Notes under the pieces: model-generated
The model's input: only the letters and a program-made list of their open reading frames with translations
Database searches by the model: none
What the model was told of the DNA's origin: nothing
Position numbers and translations under genes: made by a program
In this document: positions 25,336-33,485 of the stretch, piece by piece
Position numbering within the stretch: position 1 is the first letter of the stretch
Layout of the letters: the number at the start of each line of letters is the position of its first letter
Assembly (NCBI RefSeq): GCF_000718255.1
Contig: NZ_JOFJ01000001.1
Location: forward strand, 372,001 to 436,000
Length of the DNA stretch: 64,000 nucleotides
DNA from: Spirillospora albida
GTDB lineage: Bacteria; Actinomycetota; Actinomycetes; Streptosporangiales; Streptosporangiaceae
Direction of reading: 5' to 3'

Positions 25336-25923
25336 GTGCTGGGGTCGGTCGTCCTGCTCTGCGGGACGGGGGTGTGGGTCGCTACGTACGCGGGCGACCG
25401 GCTGCGCAGCCACGCGTTCATCGCCTTCGACTTCCCGGAGACGTCGTTCCTCACCGGCGACCGGACGGCGCTGCACTTGGCGGCCGCGTCCACGGCGGCG
25501 GCCGGGCTGCTCGCCGCGTTCCTCCTGTTGGCGCGGCTGCCGCGCCGGGGGCTCGTGCTCGCCGCCGGGCTGGCCGCCGTCAACACGGCCGCGCTGGCGT
25601 TCGCGATGGGCCCGGCACCCGAACGCGTCCGGCCCGTCCCGCCCGTCTCCGGGCCGACGACCGGCGGAATGATCGCGGACGCGTCGCTCGACTGGCGCGT
25701 CAAAACCATGCTGCTGTACCCGGTGTGGTGGACCCGCATCGAGTTCACCGGCGTCCGGAGCGTGCCGCCCGGGGTGTGCACGGCCGTGGTGCCGTGGCCG
25801 GGCGGGACGCCCGCCGCCGCCACGTGGCCCGCGCGCCCGGCCGGGTGGGTGCCCGAGCAGGGCCGTGCCGGGGCACTCCGGTGGGTGGCCTGGACGACCC
25901 TGCCTGCGGCTAGAAGCGCGTGA
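25336..25923 (+). CDS. unidentified membrane protein, possibly lacking its N-terminus
   Basis: The 195-residue frame begins at GTG 25336 with a hydrophobic helix (LGSVVLLCGTGVWVATYAG) and has a second block LAAASTAAAGLLAAFLLLAR with a third LVLAAGLAAVNTAALAFAMG. A Pro/Trp-rich polar tail follows. GC3 is high throughout. There is no ribosome site, and the frame is closed just upstream (TGA at 25309). The coding signal switches from the minus strand to this one exactly at its start. It may therefore be a fragment joined by rearrangement. The 3' end overlaps the convergent baeRF gene by 14 bases. Confidence 0.5.
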   Translation: MLGSVVLLCGTGVWVATYAGDRLRSHAFIAFDFPETSFLTGDRTALHLAAASTAAAGLLAAFLLLARLPRRGLVLAAGLAAVNTAALAFAMGPAPERVRPVPPVSGPTTGGMIADASLDWRVKTMLLYPVWWTRIEFTGVRSVPPGVCTAVVPWPGGTPAAATWPARPAGWVPEQGRAGALRWVAWTTLPAARSA

Positions 25924-27007
25924 CCAGTGCGATGCGGTCGTGGTCGATGAGGAAGCCGTCCGACACGAAGGTCACCTCGCCGCCGTACTCCAGCACGGTC
26001 TCGATGACGTTGTCGACGGCGTCGTCGACGACGTCCGCGCCGTGCAGGACGCCCGGCATGCCGTCCACGGGGACGAGGTGGCCGTCGCCCTTCACGGCGG
26101 GCGCGTAGTAGCCGCGCTCCACCACGAGGTGCTCGCCGCGGCCCTGCTCGGCGAGACCGGTCACCTCCACCAGGCCGCACGCGTACCGCTGGATGCCGCG
26201 CGCCGCCTCCAGTTCGGCGAGGACGGCGACCTCGCGGAGGTCCTCGTAGGCCGCCAGCGCGGGCCGGACCGCCTCCGCCAGCGCGCCCGGAGTCGCCCCC
26301 TCGTAGCTGCCGTCCACCCGGCCCGCGATCGTGATCTGCGGCCCGGCCAGCTCGTCGAAGAACGCCTGGTGCCGGGTGACCCCGGCGACGACCACGGGCC
26401 GGCGGTCGGCGGCCAGGACCCGGTCGAGGGCCGCGACGATCTCCCGCATCGTCCGCCGGTACCGCTCGCCCTCGCCGCCCTGCGCGCCGCGGCGGGACTG
26501 GCGTCCGGTCGCGGTCTCGTCGACGGGCTCCGGCGCGATCGGGAACCCGCCGCCGGTGTGCTCGGACAGCTCCGGCCCGTGCCCGTCCCACAGCCGGGAC
26601 TGCTGGTCCGACAGCGACAGCAGCCAGTAGCGCGGGGTGCGGGTGAAGTCGGCGACGAGGTCGCGGGTCGCGAACCCGGAGTCCACGATGACGCGCTCGT
26701 CCACATGCTGCCCGACCGTGTAGGCGTGGTGCTCGCCGCCCGGCGCGGCGAACAGCACGAGCCCGTCCGACGGGTGCCGCAGGTCGGCCTCCGCCGCCGC
26801 GGCCTCCAGCCCCCGGACGACGTTCTCCGCGGTGTCCGGCGGGACGAGGGGGTCCTCGCTGAGGCGCCGACGGACGGTCGAGAGCAGGTTGCGGAGCCGG
26901 ATGGGGTCCTCGCGGTTCCCGGGCTCGGCCCGGTGCGTCGGCATCAGCACCGACACCGCCGGATAGGTTCGCGGCTTGCGCAGCTCGGACAGCGTGACTG
27001 CGTCCAT
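25910..27007 (-). CDS. bacterial eRF1-like (baeRF family) protein
   Basis: This 365-residue protein resembles the baeRF3-type release-factor-like proteins of actinobacteria. Features include TYPAVSVLMPTHRAEPGNRE near the start, LLSTVRRRL, GLVLFAAPGGEHHAYTVGQHVDERVIVDSG and RYWLLSLSDQQSRLWDG. C-terminal blocks are RRPVVVAGVTRHQAFFDELA and VDDAVDNVIETVLEYGGEVTFVSDG. The family is related to eRF1/Pelota folds and is thought to act on ribosomes or RNA, but the actual role is not established. It lies downstream of the two-component pair on the same strand, 82 bases away. Confidence 0.78.
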   Translation of the reverse strand: MDAVTLSELRKPRTYPAVSVLMPTHRAEPGNREDPIRLRNLLSTVRRRLSEDPLVPPDTAENVVRGLEAAAAEADLRHPSDGLVLFAAPGGEHHAYTVGQHVDERVIVDSGFATRDLVADFTRTPRYWLLSLSDQQSRLWDGHGPELSEHTGGGFPIAPEPVDETATGRQSRRGAQGGEGERYRRTMREIVAALDRVLAADRRPVVVAGVTRHQAFFDELAGPQITIAGRVDGSYEGATPGALAEAVRPALAAYEDLREVAVLAELEAARGIQRYACGLVEVTGLAEQGRGEHLVVERGYYAPAVKGDGHLVPVDGMPGVLHGADVVDDAVDNVIETVLEYGGEVTFVSDGFLIDHDRIALVTRF

Positions 27008-27089
27008 GTTCCCCCGATCGGTGTGCTTTCTCGTCCGCCTTCCTGTCTACATAGCCGCAGGTAAACGACATGTAAGTCGTCGGCCCGGA

Positions 27090-27740
27090 TCAGGCAGGGG
27101 TGATGAAGGCGGTCTCGTAGGCGAGGATCACCGCCTGGGTCCGGTCGCGGGCCTGGAGCTTGGCGAGGATGTTCCCGACATGGGTCTTGACCGTCTGCGG
27201 GCTGACGAACAGCTCCCCGGCGATCTCCGCGTTCGAATGCCCCTTGGCCATGAGGCGCAGGACGTCCGCCTCCCGCTCGGTGAGCCGCCCGTGCCAGGGG
27301 GCGCCCCGCCCGCCGGACGCGCCGTACTCGGCGGCGAGCGCCCGGATCGCGGCCGGGAACAGCAGGCTGTCGCCGCCCGCCACCAGCCGGATGGCCTGCA
27401 TGATCTCCTCCGGGCGCGTCCGCTTCAGCAGGAAGCCGTGCGCGCCCGCCTTGAGGGCCTCATAGACGTACTCGTCGTTCTCGAACGTGGTGACGACGAT
27501 GATCCGGGGCGGTTCCGGCAGCGCGGACAGCAGGTGCCGGGTGGCCTGGATGCCGTCGAGCCGCGGCATCCGCACGTCCATGAGGACGACGTCCGGGTGC
27601 AGCCGCGCGACCGCGTCCGGCACCTCGGCGCCGTCGGCGGCCTCGCCCACCACGGCGAGGTCCGGCTCCGCATTGATGATCGCGGCGAGCCCGGCCCGGA
27701 TGAGGCGCTCGTCGTCCACCAGCAGCACCTTGATCGTCAT
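27090..27740 (-). CDS. NarL/LuxR-type response regulator
   Basis: The 216-residue regulator has a receiver domain with the acidic pair in LLVDDERLIRAGLA, the phosphoacceptor Asp in DVVLMDVRMPRLDG and the conserved Lys in FLLKRTRPEE. A LuxR helix-turn-helix follows: LTEREADVLRLMAKGHSNAE, IAGELFVSPQTVKTHVGNIL. It is translationally coupled to the kinase: its ATG overlaps the kinase stop by four bases. Target genes are unknown. The CopD-CtaG gene upstream in the same run is a candidate. Confidence 0.94.
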   Translation of the reverse strand: MTIKVLLVDDERLIRAGLAAIINAEPDLAVVGEAADGAEVPDAVARLHPDVVLMDVRMPRLDGIQATRHLLSALPEPPRIIVVTTFENDEYVYEALKAGAHGFLLKRTRPEEIMQAIRLVAGGDSLLFPAAIRALAAEYGASGGRGAPWHGRLTEREADVLRLMAKGHSNAEIAGELFVSPQTVKTHVGNILAKLQARDRTQAVILAYETAFITPA

Positions 27741-28975
27741 ATTCCGGACCCTAGCGGGAGGGACACCACGACGCGCCAGGTATCGCCGTCGGGGCCGGCG
27801 GACATGGCGCCGCGCAGCACGAGGACGCGCTCGCGGATGCCGTCGAGCCCCCGGCCGCCGCCGACCAGCCCGGACGCCTCGCCGGCACGGGCGGCGAGGG
27901 GGTTGCTGACCTCCATCTCCAGGCGCCCCCCGGACACGCCGAGCCGCAGCCGCACCGGCACCTTCCCGGCGTGCCGGAGCGCGTTCGTCAGGCCCTCCTG
28001 GACGATCCGGTACGCCTCCCGCGACACCGCCGCCGGGACCCGCCCTACCTCCGGCGCGACCCGGGCGTCCAGGCGGACCCCGGCGATGCGCGTCTGGTCC
28101 AGCAGCCGGTCCAGGTCGGCGAGGGTGGGCTGCGGAGCCGTCCGGGACGGGTCGTCCCGCAGCAGTCCGAGGACGTGGTCGAGGTCGGCGAGCGCGGCGC
28201 GGGCCGACTCCTCGATCGCGCCCAGCGCCTCCCGCGCGAACGCCGGGTCGGCGTCGAGGACCCGGCCGGCGGCGGCGGCCTGGAGGGTCACGACGCTGAG
28301 CGCGTGGCCGACCGAGTCGTGCAGCTCGCGGGCCAGCCGGTTGCGCTGCGCGAGCCGGACGGCCCGCGCCTCCACGTCGGCGAGCCGCTCGCCCGCGGAC
28401 GGCCCGAGGAACACCGGGGCGAGCCGGGCCAGCAGCGCGCCCGCGCCGACGATCAGCGCGAGCAGCGCGGCCAGCGACGCGAAGCCGGCGGCGGGCGCGA
28501 ATCCCTGGCTCACCTCCGGAGGCCAGTTCCAGGGCTTGAGGAACGTCTCGTCCCAGGACACGAACGGCGCGCAGATGAGGACGACGGCGAACGGCGGCAC
28601 CGCCAGGCTGACGCCGCTCACGACCACGCCGACGCCGAGGTGCAGCGCGAACCAGGCGCCCGAGCGAAGCCGGCTCTCCCACGAGTGGGCGGGCGCGGGG
28701 ACGAGCGCCTCGGCGCGTCCGCCGAGCAGTTCGCGGGCGAGGGAGCCCTGCAGCAGCCGCGCCGTCGGGACGAGCCCGGTCACGAACGTCGCCACCGCGG
28801 GGACGAGCAGCATCGCGACCGCGCCGAGCACCCACACCCCGCCGCCGATCGGCAGCAGGGGCGTCAGCGCCATCGACAGGAACCAGTACGGCATCAGCAG
28901 CGCGCCGCCCACCACCAGGTGGGACCAGCGTCGCCAGGTCGTCCGGTCGACCAGCGGCCGGAGGAGGAAGGTCAC
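27737..28975 (-). CDS. sensor histidine kinase (NarX/DesK type)
   Basis: The 412-residue membrane kinase has about five hydrophobic helices in its first 225 residues. A HisKA_3 dimerisation helix follows with phosphoacceptor His in RLARELHDSVGHALSVVTLQ. The ATPase domain reads AYRIVQEGLTNALRHAGKVP (N box) and GGGRGLDGIRERV (G box). GTG at 28975 follows a G-rich stretch, 52 bases after the CopD-CtaG stop. The short loops between helices suggest sensing within the membrane or of envelope state. It forms a coupled pair with the downstream response regulator. Confidence 0.93.
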   Translation of the reverse strand: MTFLLRPLVDRTTWRRWSHLVVGGALLMPYWFLSMALTPLLPIGGGVWVLGAVAMLLVPAVATFVTGLVPTARLLQGSLARELLGGRAEALVPAPAHSWESRLRSGAWFALHLGVGVVVSGVSLAVPPFAVVLICAPFVSWDETFLKPWNWPPEVSQGFAPAAGFASLAALLALIVGAGALLARLAPVFLGPSAGERLADVEARAVRLAQRNRLARELHDSVGHALSVVTLQAAAAGRVLDADPAFAREALGAIEESARAALADLDHVLGLLRDDPSRTAPQPTLADLDRLLDQTRIAGVRLDARVAPEVGRVPAAVSREAYRIVQEGLTNALRHAGKVPVRLRLGVSGGRLEMEVSNPLAARAGEASGLVGGGRGLDGIRERVLVLRGAMSAGPDGDTWRVVVSLPLGSGI

Positions 28976-29027
28976 CCCCCGATCCTCGCAGAACGGGGCA
29001 TCGCGCCCCTCCCCCGCGTGGGGGACC

Positions 29028-31076
29028 TCAGGACCGCGGGCCGCCGCGCCGCTCCCGCGCGTCCCGCTCGGCGAGTTTGGCCAGGCGGGCGTTGTAGACG
29101 GCGAGATCGTCGTCCTCGGGACGGCCCTCGCCGCGCGCGGCGCGGTCGGCGCGGCGGTCCAGCCGGCGGGCCCGCCGCCGGTCGTCGAAGTACCACTGGA
29201 ACGCGAGGACGAGCAGGACGATGAACGTCGGTATCTCGCCGAAGCCCCAGGCGAGGGCGCCGCCGGTGTGCTGGTCCTTGAGGATCGTGGTGCCCCAGGG
29301 CGGGTCGACCGCGGTGTACCAGCCGGCGGCGAGTGGCTCACCGAGGTTCATGATCGCGATGCCGAAGAACGCGTGGAAGGGCATCGTGACGAACAGCAGC
29401 AGGAGGCGTGCGGGGTAGGGCAGCCGGTGCGGCGCCGGGTCGACGCCGAGCAGCACCCAGAAGAACAGGCCGCCCGCCGCGAGGAAGTGCACCGTCATCG
29501 CGATGTGCCCCAGGTGGTTGCGCATCGCGGCCTCGAACAGCGACGTGAAGTACAGGACGAACGTGCTCGCCACGAACAGGATCGTCGCGATCGCGGGATG
29601 GCCCATGAACGCGGCGTACCGGCTGTGCAGCGCCGCCGTCAGCCATTCGCGGGGGCCGCGGTCGCCGCGGACCCGGACGGGCTTCAGGGCCCGCAGCGCG
29701 AGCGTCAGCGGCGCACCGACGACCAGGAAGATCGGCGTCAGCATGTTCAGCACCATGTGCTGCGCCATGTGCACGCTGAACAGGACAGGCGCGTACCGGG
29801 CGACGCCCGTCTGCGTGACGATCACGAGGGACAGCACGCCGGTGAACCAGAACGCCGTGCGGACGAGCGACCAGGAGTCGCCGCGCCGCCGCAGCCGGAC
29901 CACGGCGGCCAGGTAGAGGCCGCCGAGGGCGAGCGCCAGGACCGCGAAGAAGAGGTCGAACGTCCACAGGGACGCGAGCCGGCCGGGGGTGACGGGCGGC
30001 GGCATGTCGAAGCCGAGCAGCGCCCGCACGGCCGTCTCCGACTCGGTGGGCGGGGGCGGCCCGGTCCGGGCCAGCGCGACCGCGAGGCCGGTCGCGGCGG
30101 CCATGACCGCCGCCTCGGCGGTGGCGAACCGGGCGAACGCGCGGGGGCGGCCGTCGGCGAGGTCGGTGAGCGTCCGGCCCCGGTGCCACCAGCCGAACCA
30201 GCCGAGCACCGCGAACAGGACGATCTTGCCCAGCGCCAGCCGCCCGTACTCCGTGCCGACCAGCTCGGCCGGGTCGGGCAGCTGGACGATGACGTTGGCG
30301 ATGCCGCTGGCGCCGACGATGACGAAGCACCACAGGGCCATCCGGCTGAACCGCTCCGCCATGACGGGGAGCCGGTCGCGGCGCAGCAGCGCGTGCGCGC
30401 CGGTGAGCGCGAGCCCGCCGACCCACGGGGCGACCGCGGCCACGTGCAGGGCCACGGCCGTGACGGCGACGGCGTGGTTGCCCTCGGACGCGGCGTGCCC
30501 GGTGAGCGAGGGCGGCAGCAGCGCGATCCCGGCGAGCGCCAGCAGCCCGAGGGCGCCGGCGGGCGACTCGGTGGTGCGGGCGAGCAGCGCGACGACGACG
30601 GCCAGCAGCACCACGATCATCATGGCGGTGCCCTGCGGCAGCGTCCCGACGTAGCCGCTCAGCTCGTTGCCGGTGACGACCTCCCCGACGGGCTTGCCGA
30701 GAAGGTCCGCGACGGTGAAGACGAGGGTGGCCGCGGCGGCGGCGGCCCAGGCGGCGGCGCACCAGGACGCGGCCCGGACGTAGCCGATCGCGTCCGGGCC
30801 GAGGCCGGCGTCCCGGCCCCGGCCGCCGCCGGTGAGGGGCAGCAGCGCGGCGGCGGCCAGGAGCGCGCCGACCGTCAGGGCGGACGCGAGATGCGCGACC
30901 GCCCGGGAGACCGGCAGGCCCCAGCGCGTGACGGCGCCGGCGTCGCCGAGCGCGAGCCCGGGGACGACCTGCTCGTTGACCGATCCGCCGAGGACGAGAC
31001 CGGCCACCAGGACGGTCAGCGCCGCGGCCGCCGCGATCGCGGCGGCCCGCCCGACGCCGCGGCTGCCCTCACTCAC
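29028..31076 (-). CDS. CopD-CtaG fusion membrane protein (copper handling/cytochrome oxidase assembly)
   Basis: This 682-residue protein has about fourteen transmembrane helices. The N-terminal half resembles the CopD copper-import domain (HAASEGNHAVAVTAVALHVA, APWVGGLALTGAHALLRRD, MALWCFVIVGASGIANVIVQ). The C-terminal half is a CtaG domain (FSVHMAQHMVLNMLTPIFLV, HLGHIAMTVHFLAAGGLFFW, MPFHAFFGIAIMN) with many His and Met residues that can bind copper. Fusions like this are common in actinobacteria and are linked to copper delivery to cytochrome oxidase. GTG at 31076 overlaps the stop of the small membrane protein by eight bases. A two-component system follows. Confidence 0.88.
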   Translation of the reverse strand: MSEGSRGVGRAAAIAAAAALTVLVAGLVLGGSVNEQVVPGLALGDAGAVTRWGLPVSRAVAHLASALTVGALLAAAALLPLTGGGRGRDAGLGPDAIGYVRAASWCAAAWAAAAAATLVFTVADLLGKPVGEVVTGNELSGYVGTLPQGTAMMIVVLLAVVVALLARTTESPAGALGLLALAGIALLPPSLTGHAASEGNHAVAVTAVALHVAAVAPWVGGLALTGAHALLRRDRLPVMAERFSRMALWCFVIVGASGIANVIVQLPDPAELVGTEYGRLALGKIVLFAVLGWFGWWHRGRTLTDLADGRPRAFARFATAEAAVMAAATGLAVALARTGPPPPTESETAVRALLGFDMPPPVTPGRLASLWTFDLFFAVLALALGGLYLAAVVRLRRRGDSWSLVRTAFWFTGVLSLVIVTQTGVARYAPVLFSVHMAQHMVLNMLTPIFLVVGAPLTLALRALKPVRVRGDRGPREWLTAALHSRYAAFMGHPAIATILFVASTFVLYFTSLFEAAMRNHLGHIAMTVHFLAAGGLFFWVLLGVDPAPHRLPYPARLLLLFVTMPFHAFFGIAIMNLGEPLAAGWYTAVDPPWGTTILKDQHTGGALAWGFGEIPTFIVLLVLAFQWYFDDRRRARRLDRRADRAARGEGRPEDDDLAVYNARLAKLAERDARERRGGPRS

Positions 31077-31497
31077 CGCTGCCGGACGCCTTCGCGGTCT
31101 CCGGCTCGCCGGCCGGGCGGGCGGCGGACGGCCGCGCCCTGCGCTTGGCGCGCAGCACGATCGCGACGCCGATGCCGATGCCGACCAGGGCGCCGGCGCC
31201 GACGAGGATCCAGACGATCATGCCGGAGCCGGACTCGTCCTTCTCCTCGGCGTCCTTGACGTCCTGCGGGAGGGGCTGCTCGTCCTTGGTGGCGGCGTCG
31301 CCGGTCTGCTGGTCGGACACCGGGCCGCCGCCCGCGGTCGGCTCGGCGGACGGGTCGGCGGCCGGGACGGTGCTCACCTGCGCGGTGCCGGCGAGCGCCG
31401 GGGCGACGGCGGCGGCGCCGACCGCCGTGCCGAAGACGGTGGTGAGGGCGGCGACGGCGGCGAGGCGGTGCAGCGGCCGGGCGGTGCGGATGCTCAT
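31069..31497 (-). CDS. small exported membrane-anchored protein
   Basis: This 142-residue protein has a basic start and signal helix (HRLAAVAALTTVFGTAVGAA), a low-complexity acidic/Pro/Gln linker of about 55 residues, one C-terminal membrane helix (GMIVWILVGAGALVGIGIGV) and a basic tail. The layout resembles YcnI- or CopC-type proteins whose folded domain is missing. It overlaps the CopD-CtaG gene by eight bases, so a shared function is likely. There are no His/Met copper motifs. It may be a membrane tether or accessory subunit. Confidence 0.65.
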   Translation of the reverse strand: MSIRTARPLHRLAAVAALTTVFGTAVGAAAVAPALAGTAQVSTVPAADPSAEPTAGGGPVSDQQTGDAATKDEQPLPQDVKDAEEKDESGSGMIVWILVGAGALVGIGIGVAIVLRAKRRARPSAARPAGEPETAKASGSGE

Positions 31498-31594
31498 GGT
31501 CGACGGACTTTCCAGTGGACGTCAGGGGGGCGCTCCTACCCTACTGACGCCCCGCCGCTGCCACGTCCGGGGTCGCGAAGTCCGGCGCGGCCGG

Positions 31595-32893
31595 TCACAC
31601 CCCGACGCACGTCAGGGCGCGGCGGTAGGCGGCCATCCGGGGCTCCTCGTCCAGGCCCGCCTCGCCGAGGATCTCGGCGAGGTCGAACCATGCCTGCGCG
31701 GCCTCGCGGGACGACTCCATCTCCTCCAGGCACGTCGCGGCCCGGGTGAGCACCTCCACCGCCCGCTCGCGGCGGCCGAGCCGCACGCACGCCTCGCCCA
31801 GCACGGTCAGCGCCCCGGCAGCGGCCCGGCGCGGCGCGTCCCCGAGCAGCTCCAGGGCCTCCTCGGCGAGCGCGACCGCCTCCGCCGGGCGGCCGAGGAC
31901 GGTCTCGGCGCGGGCCAGCTCCGTCAGGCACCAGGCGACGTCGATCTCCGCCGCGGCGCCCGCGTTGATCTCGGCCCGGACGCGGGTCAGCAGGTCGCGG
32001 GCGCGGGCGGCCTGCCCCGGCCGGGCCCGCAGCAGCAGCCCGGCGTAGGTGACGCGGAGCCGGTTGAGGTCGCGCGGGTCGTCGCCGTCGCCCGCCAGCA
32101 TCAGCGCCCGCTCGGCGAGCAGCACGCCCTCCTCGTACTCGCCGCGGACCTCGGCGACATAGGCGGCCTCCCAGTAGGCGGTCATCCGGACGCCGGGCGC
32201 GCCGATCCGCTCGGCCCGCTCCACCAGCTGCCCGGCGAGCTGCCCGGCCCGCACCAGGTCGCCCCGCTCGATGAACGCGGCGAGCAGCGCCGCGCCCAGC
32301 CGGACGGCCGCGCCGGTCGCGTCGGCACCGGTCGCGGTCAGGTGCCGCAGCGCGTTCTCGGCGGTCTCCACGCCCGCGCTGATGTCGCCGCGCTCGCGCA
32401 GGCAGCGGGCGAGCGCGACGTGCACCCCCGCCCAGTGGTCGAGGTCGGACTCGGCGGACGCCTCGTCGGTGAGCTCCCGCAGCCCGGCGATCGCGGCCTC
32501 CAGCTCGCCGGCCGCCTCCAGCGCGAGGGCGTGCCCCCACCGGGCCTGGTGCAGCATGTCGGGCAGCGCGACGGCGTCCGCGTTGGCGAGCACCTCCGCG
32601 AACCGGGCCCGCGCCTCCGCCGCCGCGCCGTTGCGCAGGGCGATCTCGGCGTAGTCGAGGGTGACGCGCAGCTCGTCCACGACGTCCTCGCTGACACCGC
32701 TGACCAGGTACGTGGCCGAGCAGTTGAGCTTCGCGGCGAGCAGGTCGACCACGCTCGGCGCGGGCACCCGCTTGTCGCTTTCGATCAGCGAGATGTAGCT
32801 GTCGGAGAGCTCGGGGAAGGCGAGCTGGGCCTGGCTCACGCCCTGCCGGATCCGCAGCGCGCGGATCCGCTGCCCCAGCGTCTCCCGATCCAT
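31595..32893 (-). CDS. XRE-type helix-turn-helix protein with TPR-like repeats
   Basis: This 432-residue regulator opens with an XRE domain: TLGQRIRALRIRQGVSQAQL, FPELSDSYISLIESDKRVPA. About 340 residues of repeated helix pairs follow, rich in Ala, Leu and Glu and TPR-like, as in actinomycete regulators that respond to peptides or partner proteins. Three in-frame starts exist at 32932, 32911 and 32893, each in a short repeated unit (MEDRGHT, MERGQT, MDRET). 32893 best fits family starts, with GGGG seven bases upstream. The target is unknown. It lies 97 bases upstream of the small membrane protein, on the same strand. Confidence 0.82.
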   Translation of the reverse strand: MDRETLGQRIRALRIRQGVSQAQLAFPELSDSYISLIESDKRVPAPSVVDLLAAKLNCSATYLVSGVSEDVVDELRVTLDYAEIALRNGAAAEARARFAEVLANADAVALPDMLHQARWGHALALEAAGELEAAIAGLRELTDEASAESDLDHWAGVHVALARCLRERGDISAGVETAENALRHLTATGADATGAAVRLGAALLAAFIERGDLVRAGQLAGQLVERAERIGAPGVRMTAYWEAAYVAEVRGEYEEGVLLAERALMLAGDGDDPRDLNRLRVTYAGLLLRARPGQAARARDLLTRVRAEINAGAAAEIDVAWCLTELARAETVLGRPAEAVALAEEALELLGDAPRRAAAGALTVLGEACVRLGRRERAVEVLTRAATCLEEMESSREAAQAWFDLAEILGEAGLDEEPRMAAYRRALTCVGV

Positions 32894-32940
32894 GGTCTGA
32901 CCCCGCTCCATCGTGTGACCCCGATCTTCCATGTGACCGC

Positions 32941-33333
32941 CTACAGGGTGCTCGCCGGACGCGTCGCGCGCAGGGCGAGGAAGAAGTCGACTCGGTCCTC
33001 CAGTGTGCCGAGGTCGCGTCCCGTCAGGGCCTCGATTCGGCGGATCCGGTACCGAAGCGTGTTGACATGGACGTGCAGCCTGGTCGCCGTCCGGTTCCAG
33101 GAGCCCGAGCAGGTGAGGAAGACCTCCAGCGTGTGGAGGAGTTCGGCCTGGCGGCTGCGGTCGTACTCCTCCAGCGGGCCGAGCAGCCGCGCGCGGAAGG
33201 ACGAGCGCGTCCCCTCGGGGACGGAGGCGAGCAGCCGCGCGTACGAGTCCGCGCCGCGTTCGCCGCGGGGCTCCGGGCCGGGCTCCGCCCGCTCCCCCGG
33301 CGCGGCCGCGTCCACCGAGTCTCGCATTCGCAC
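32941..33333 (-). CDS. stand-alone PucR/CdaR-type helix-turn-helix protein
   Basis: The 130-residue protein contains only the C-terminal PucR-type DNA-binding module: LLHTLEVFLTCSGSWNRTAT, RLHVHVNTLRYRIRRIEALT, GRDLGTLEDRVDFFLALRAT. Normal PucR/CdaR regulators are about 400-550 residues with an N-terminal sensor, which is absent here. GTG at 33333 or ATG at 33327 can serve as start, without a clear ribosome site. It is divergent from the purine-type permease at 33486, so purine control is a reasonable guess. It could instead be the remnant of a longer regulator. Confidence 0.75.
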   Translation of the reverse strand: MRMRDSVDAAAPGERAEPGPEPRGERGADSYARLLASVPEGTRSSFRARLLGPLEEYDRSRQAELLHTLEVFLTCSGSWNRTATRLHVHVNTLRYRIRRIEALTGRDLGTLEDRVDFFLALRATRPASTL

Positions 33334-33485
33334 CAGGGCAGGCTATAGCGGACCGTTCCCGTCACGCAGCGCCCGCCCGGTCTCACTTTGGGAAACGCGC
33401 CGCCCGGTCGCCGGGCCGGCGCGCCGGGCGGCTAGCCTGTGCTCGCCTCTTTCGAAAAACGCAGCTTGAAGCGGAGCGCCCCGCC

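Noticed and set aside
26976..31259. Long plus-strand open frame (about 1,400 codons) across the kinase and CopD-CtaG genes
   Set aside because: It is the shadow of high-GC minus-strand genes with clear motifs; its composition is repetitive and lacks a ribosome site.
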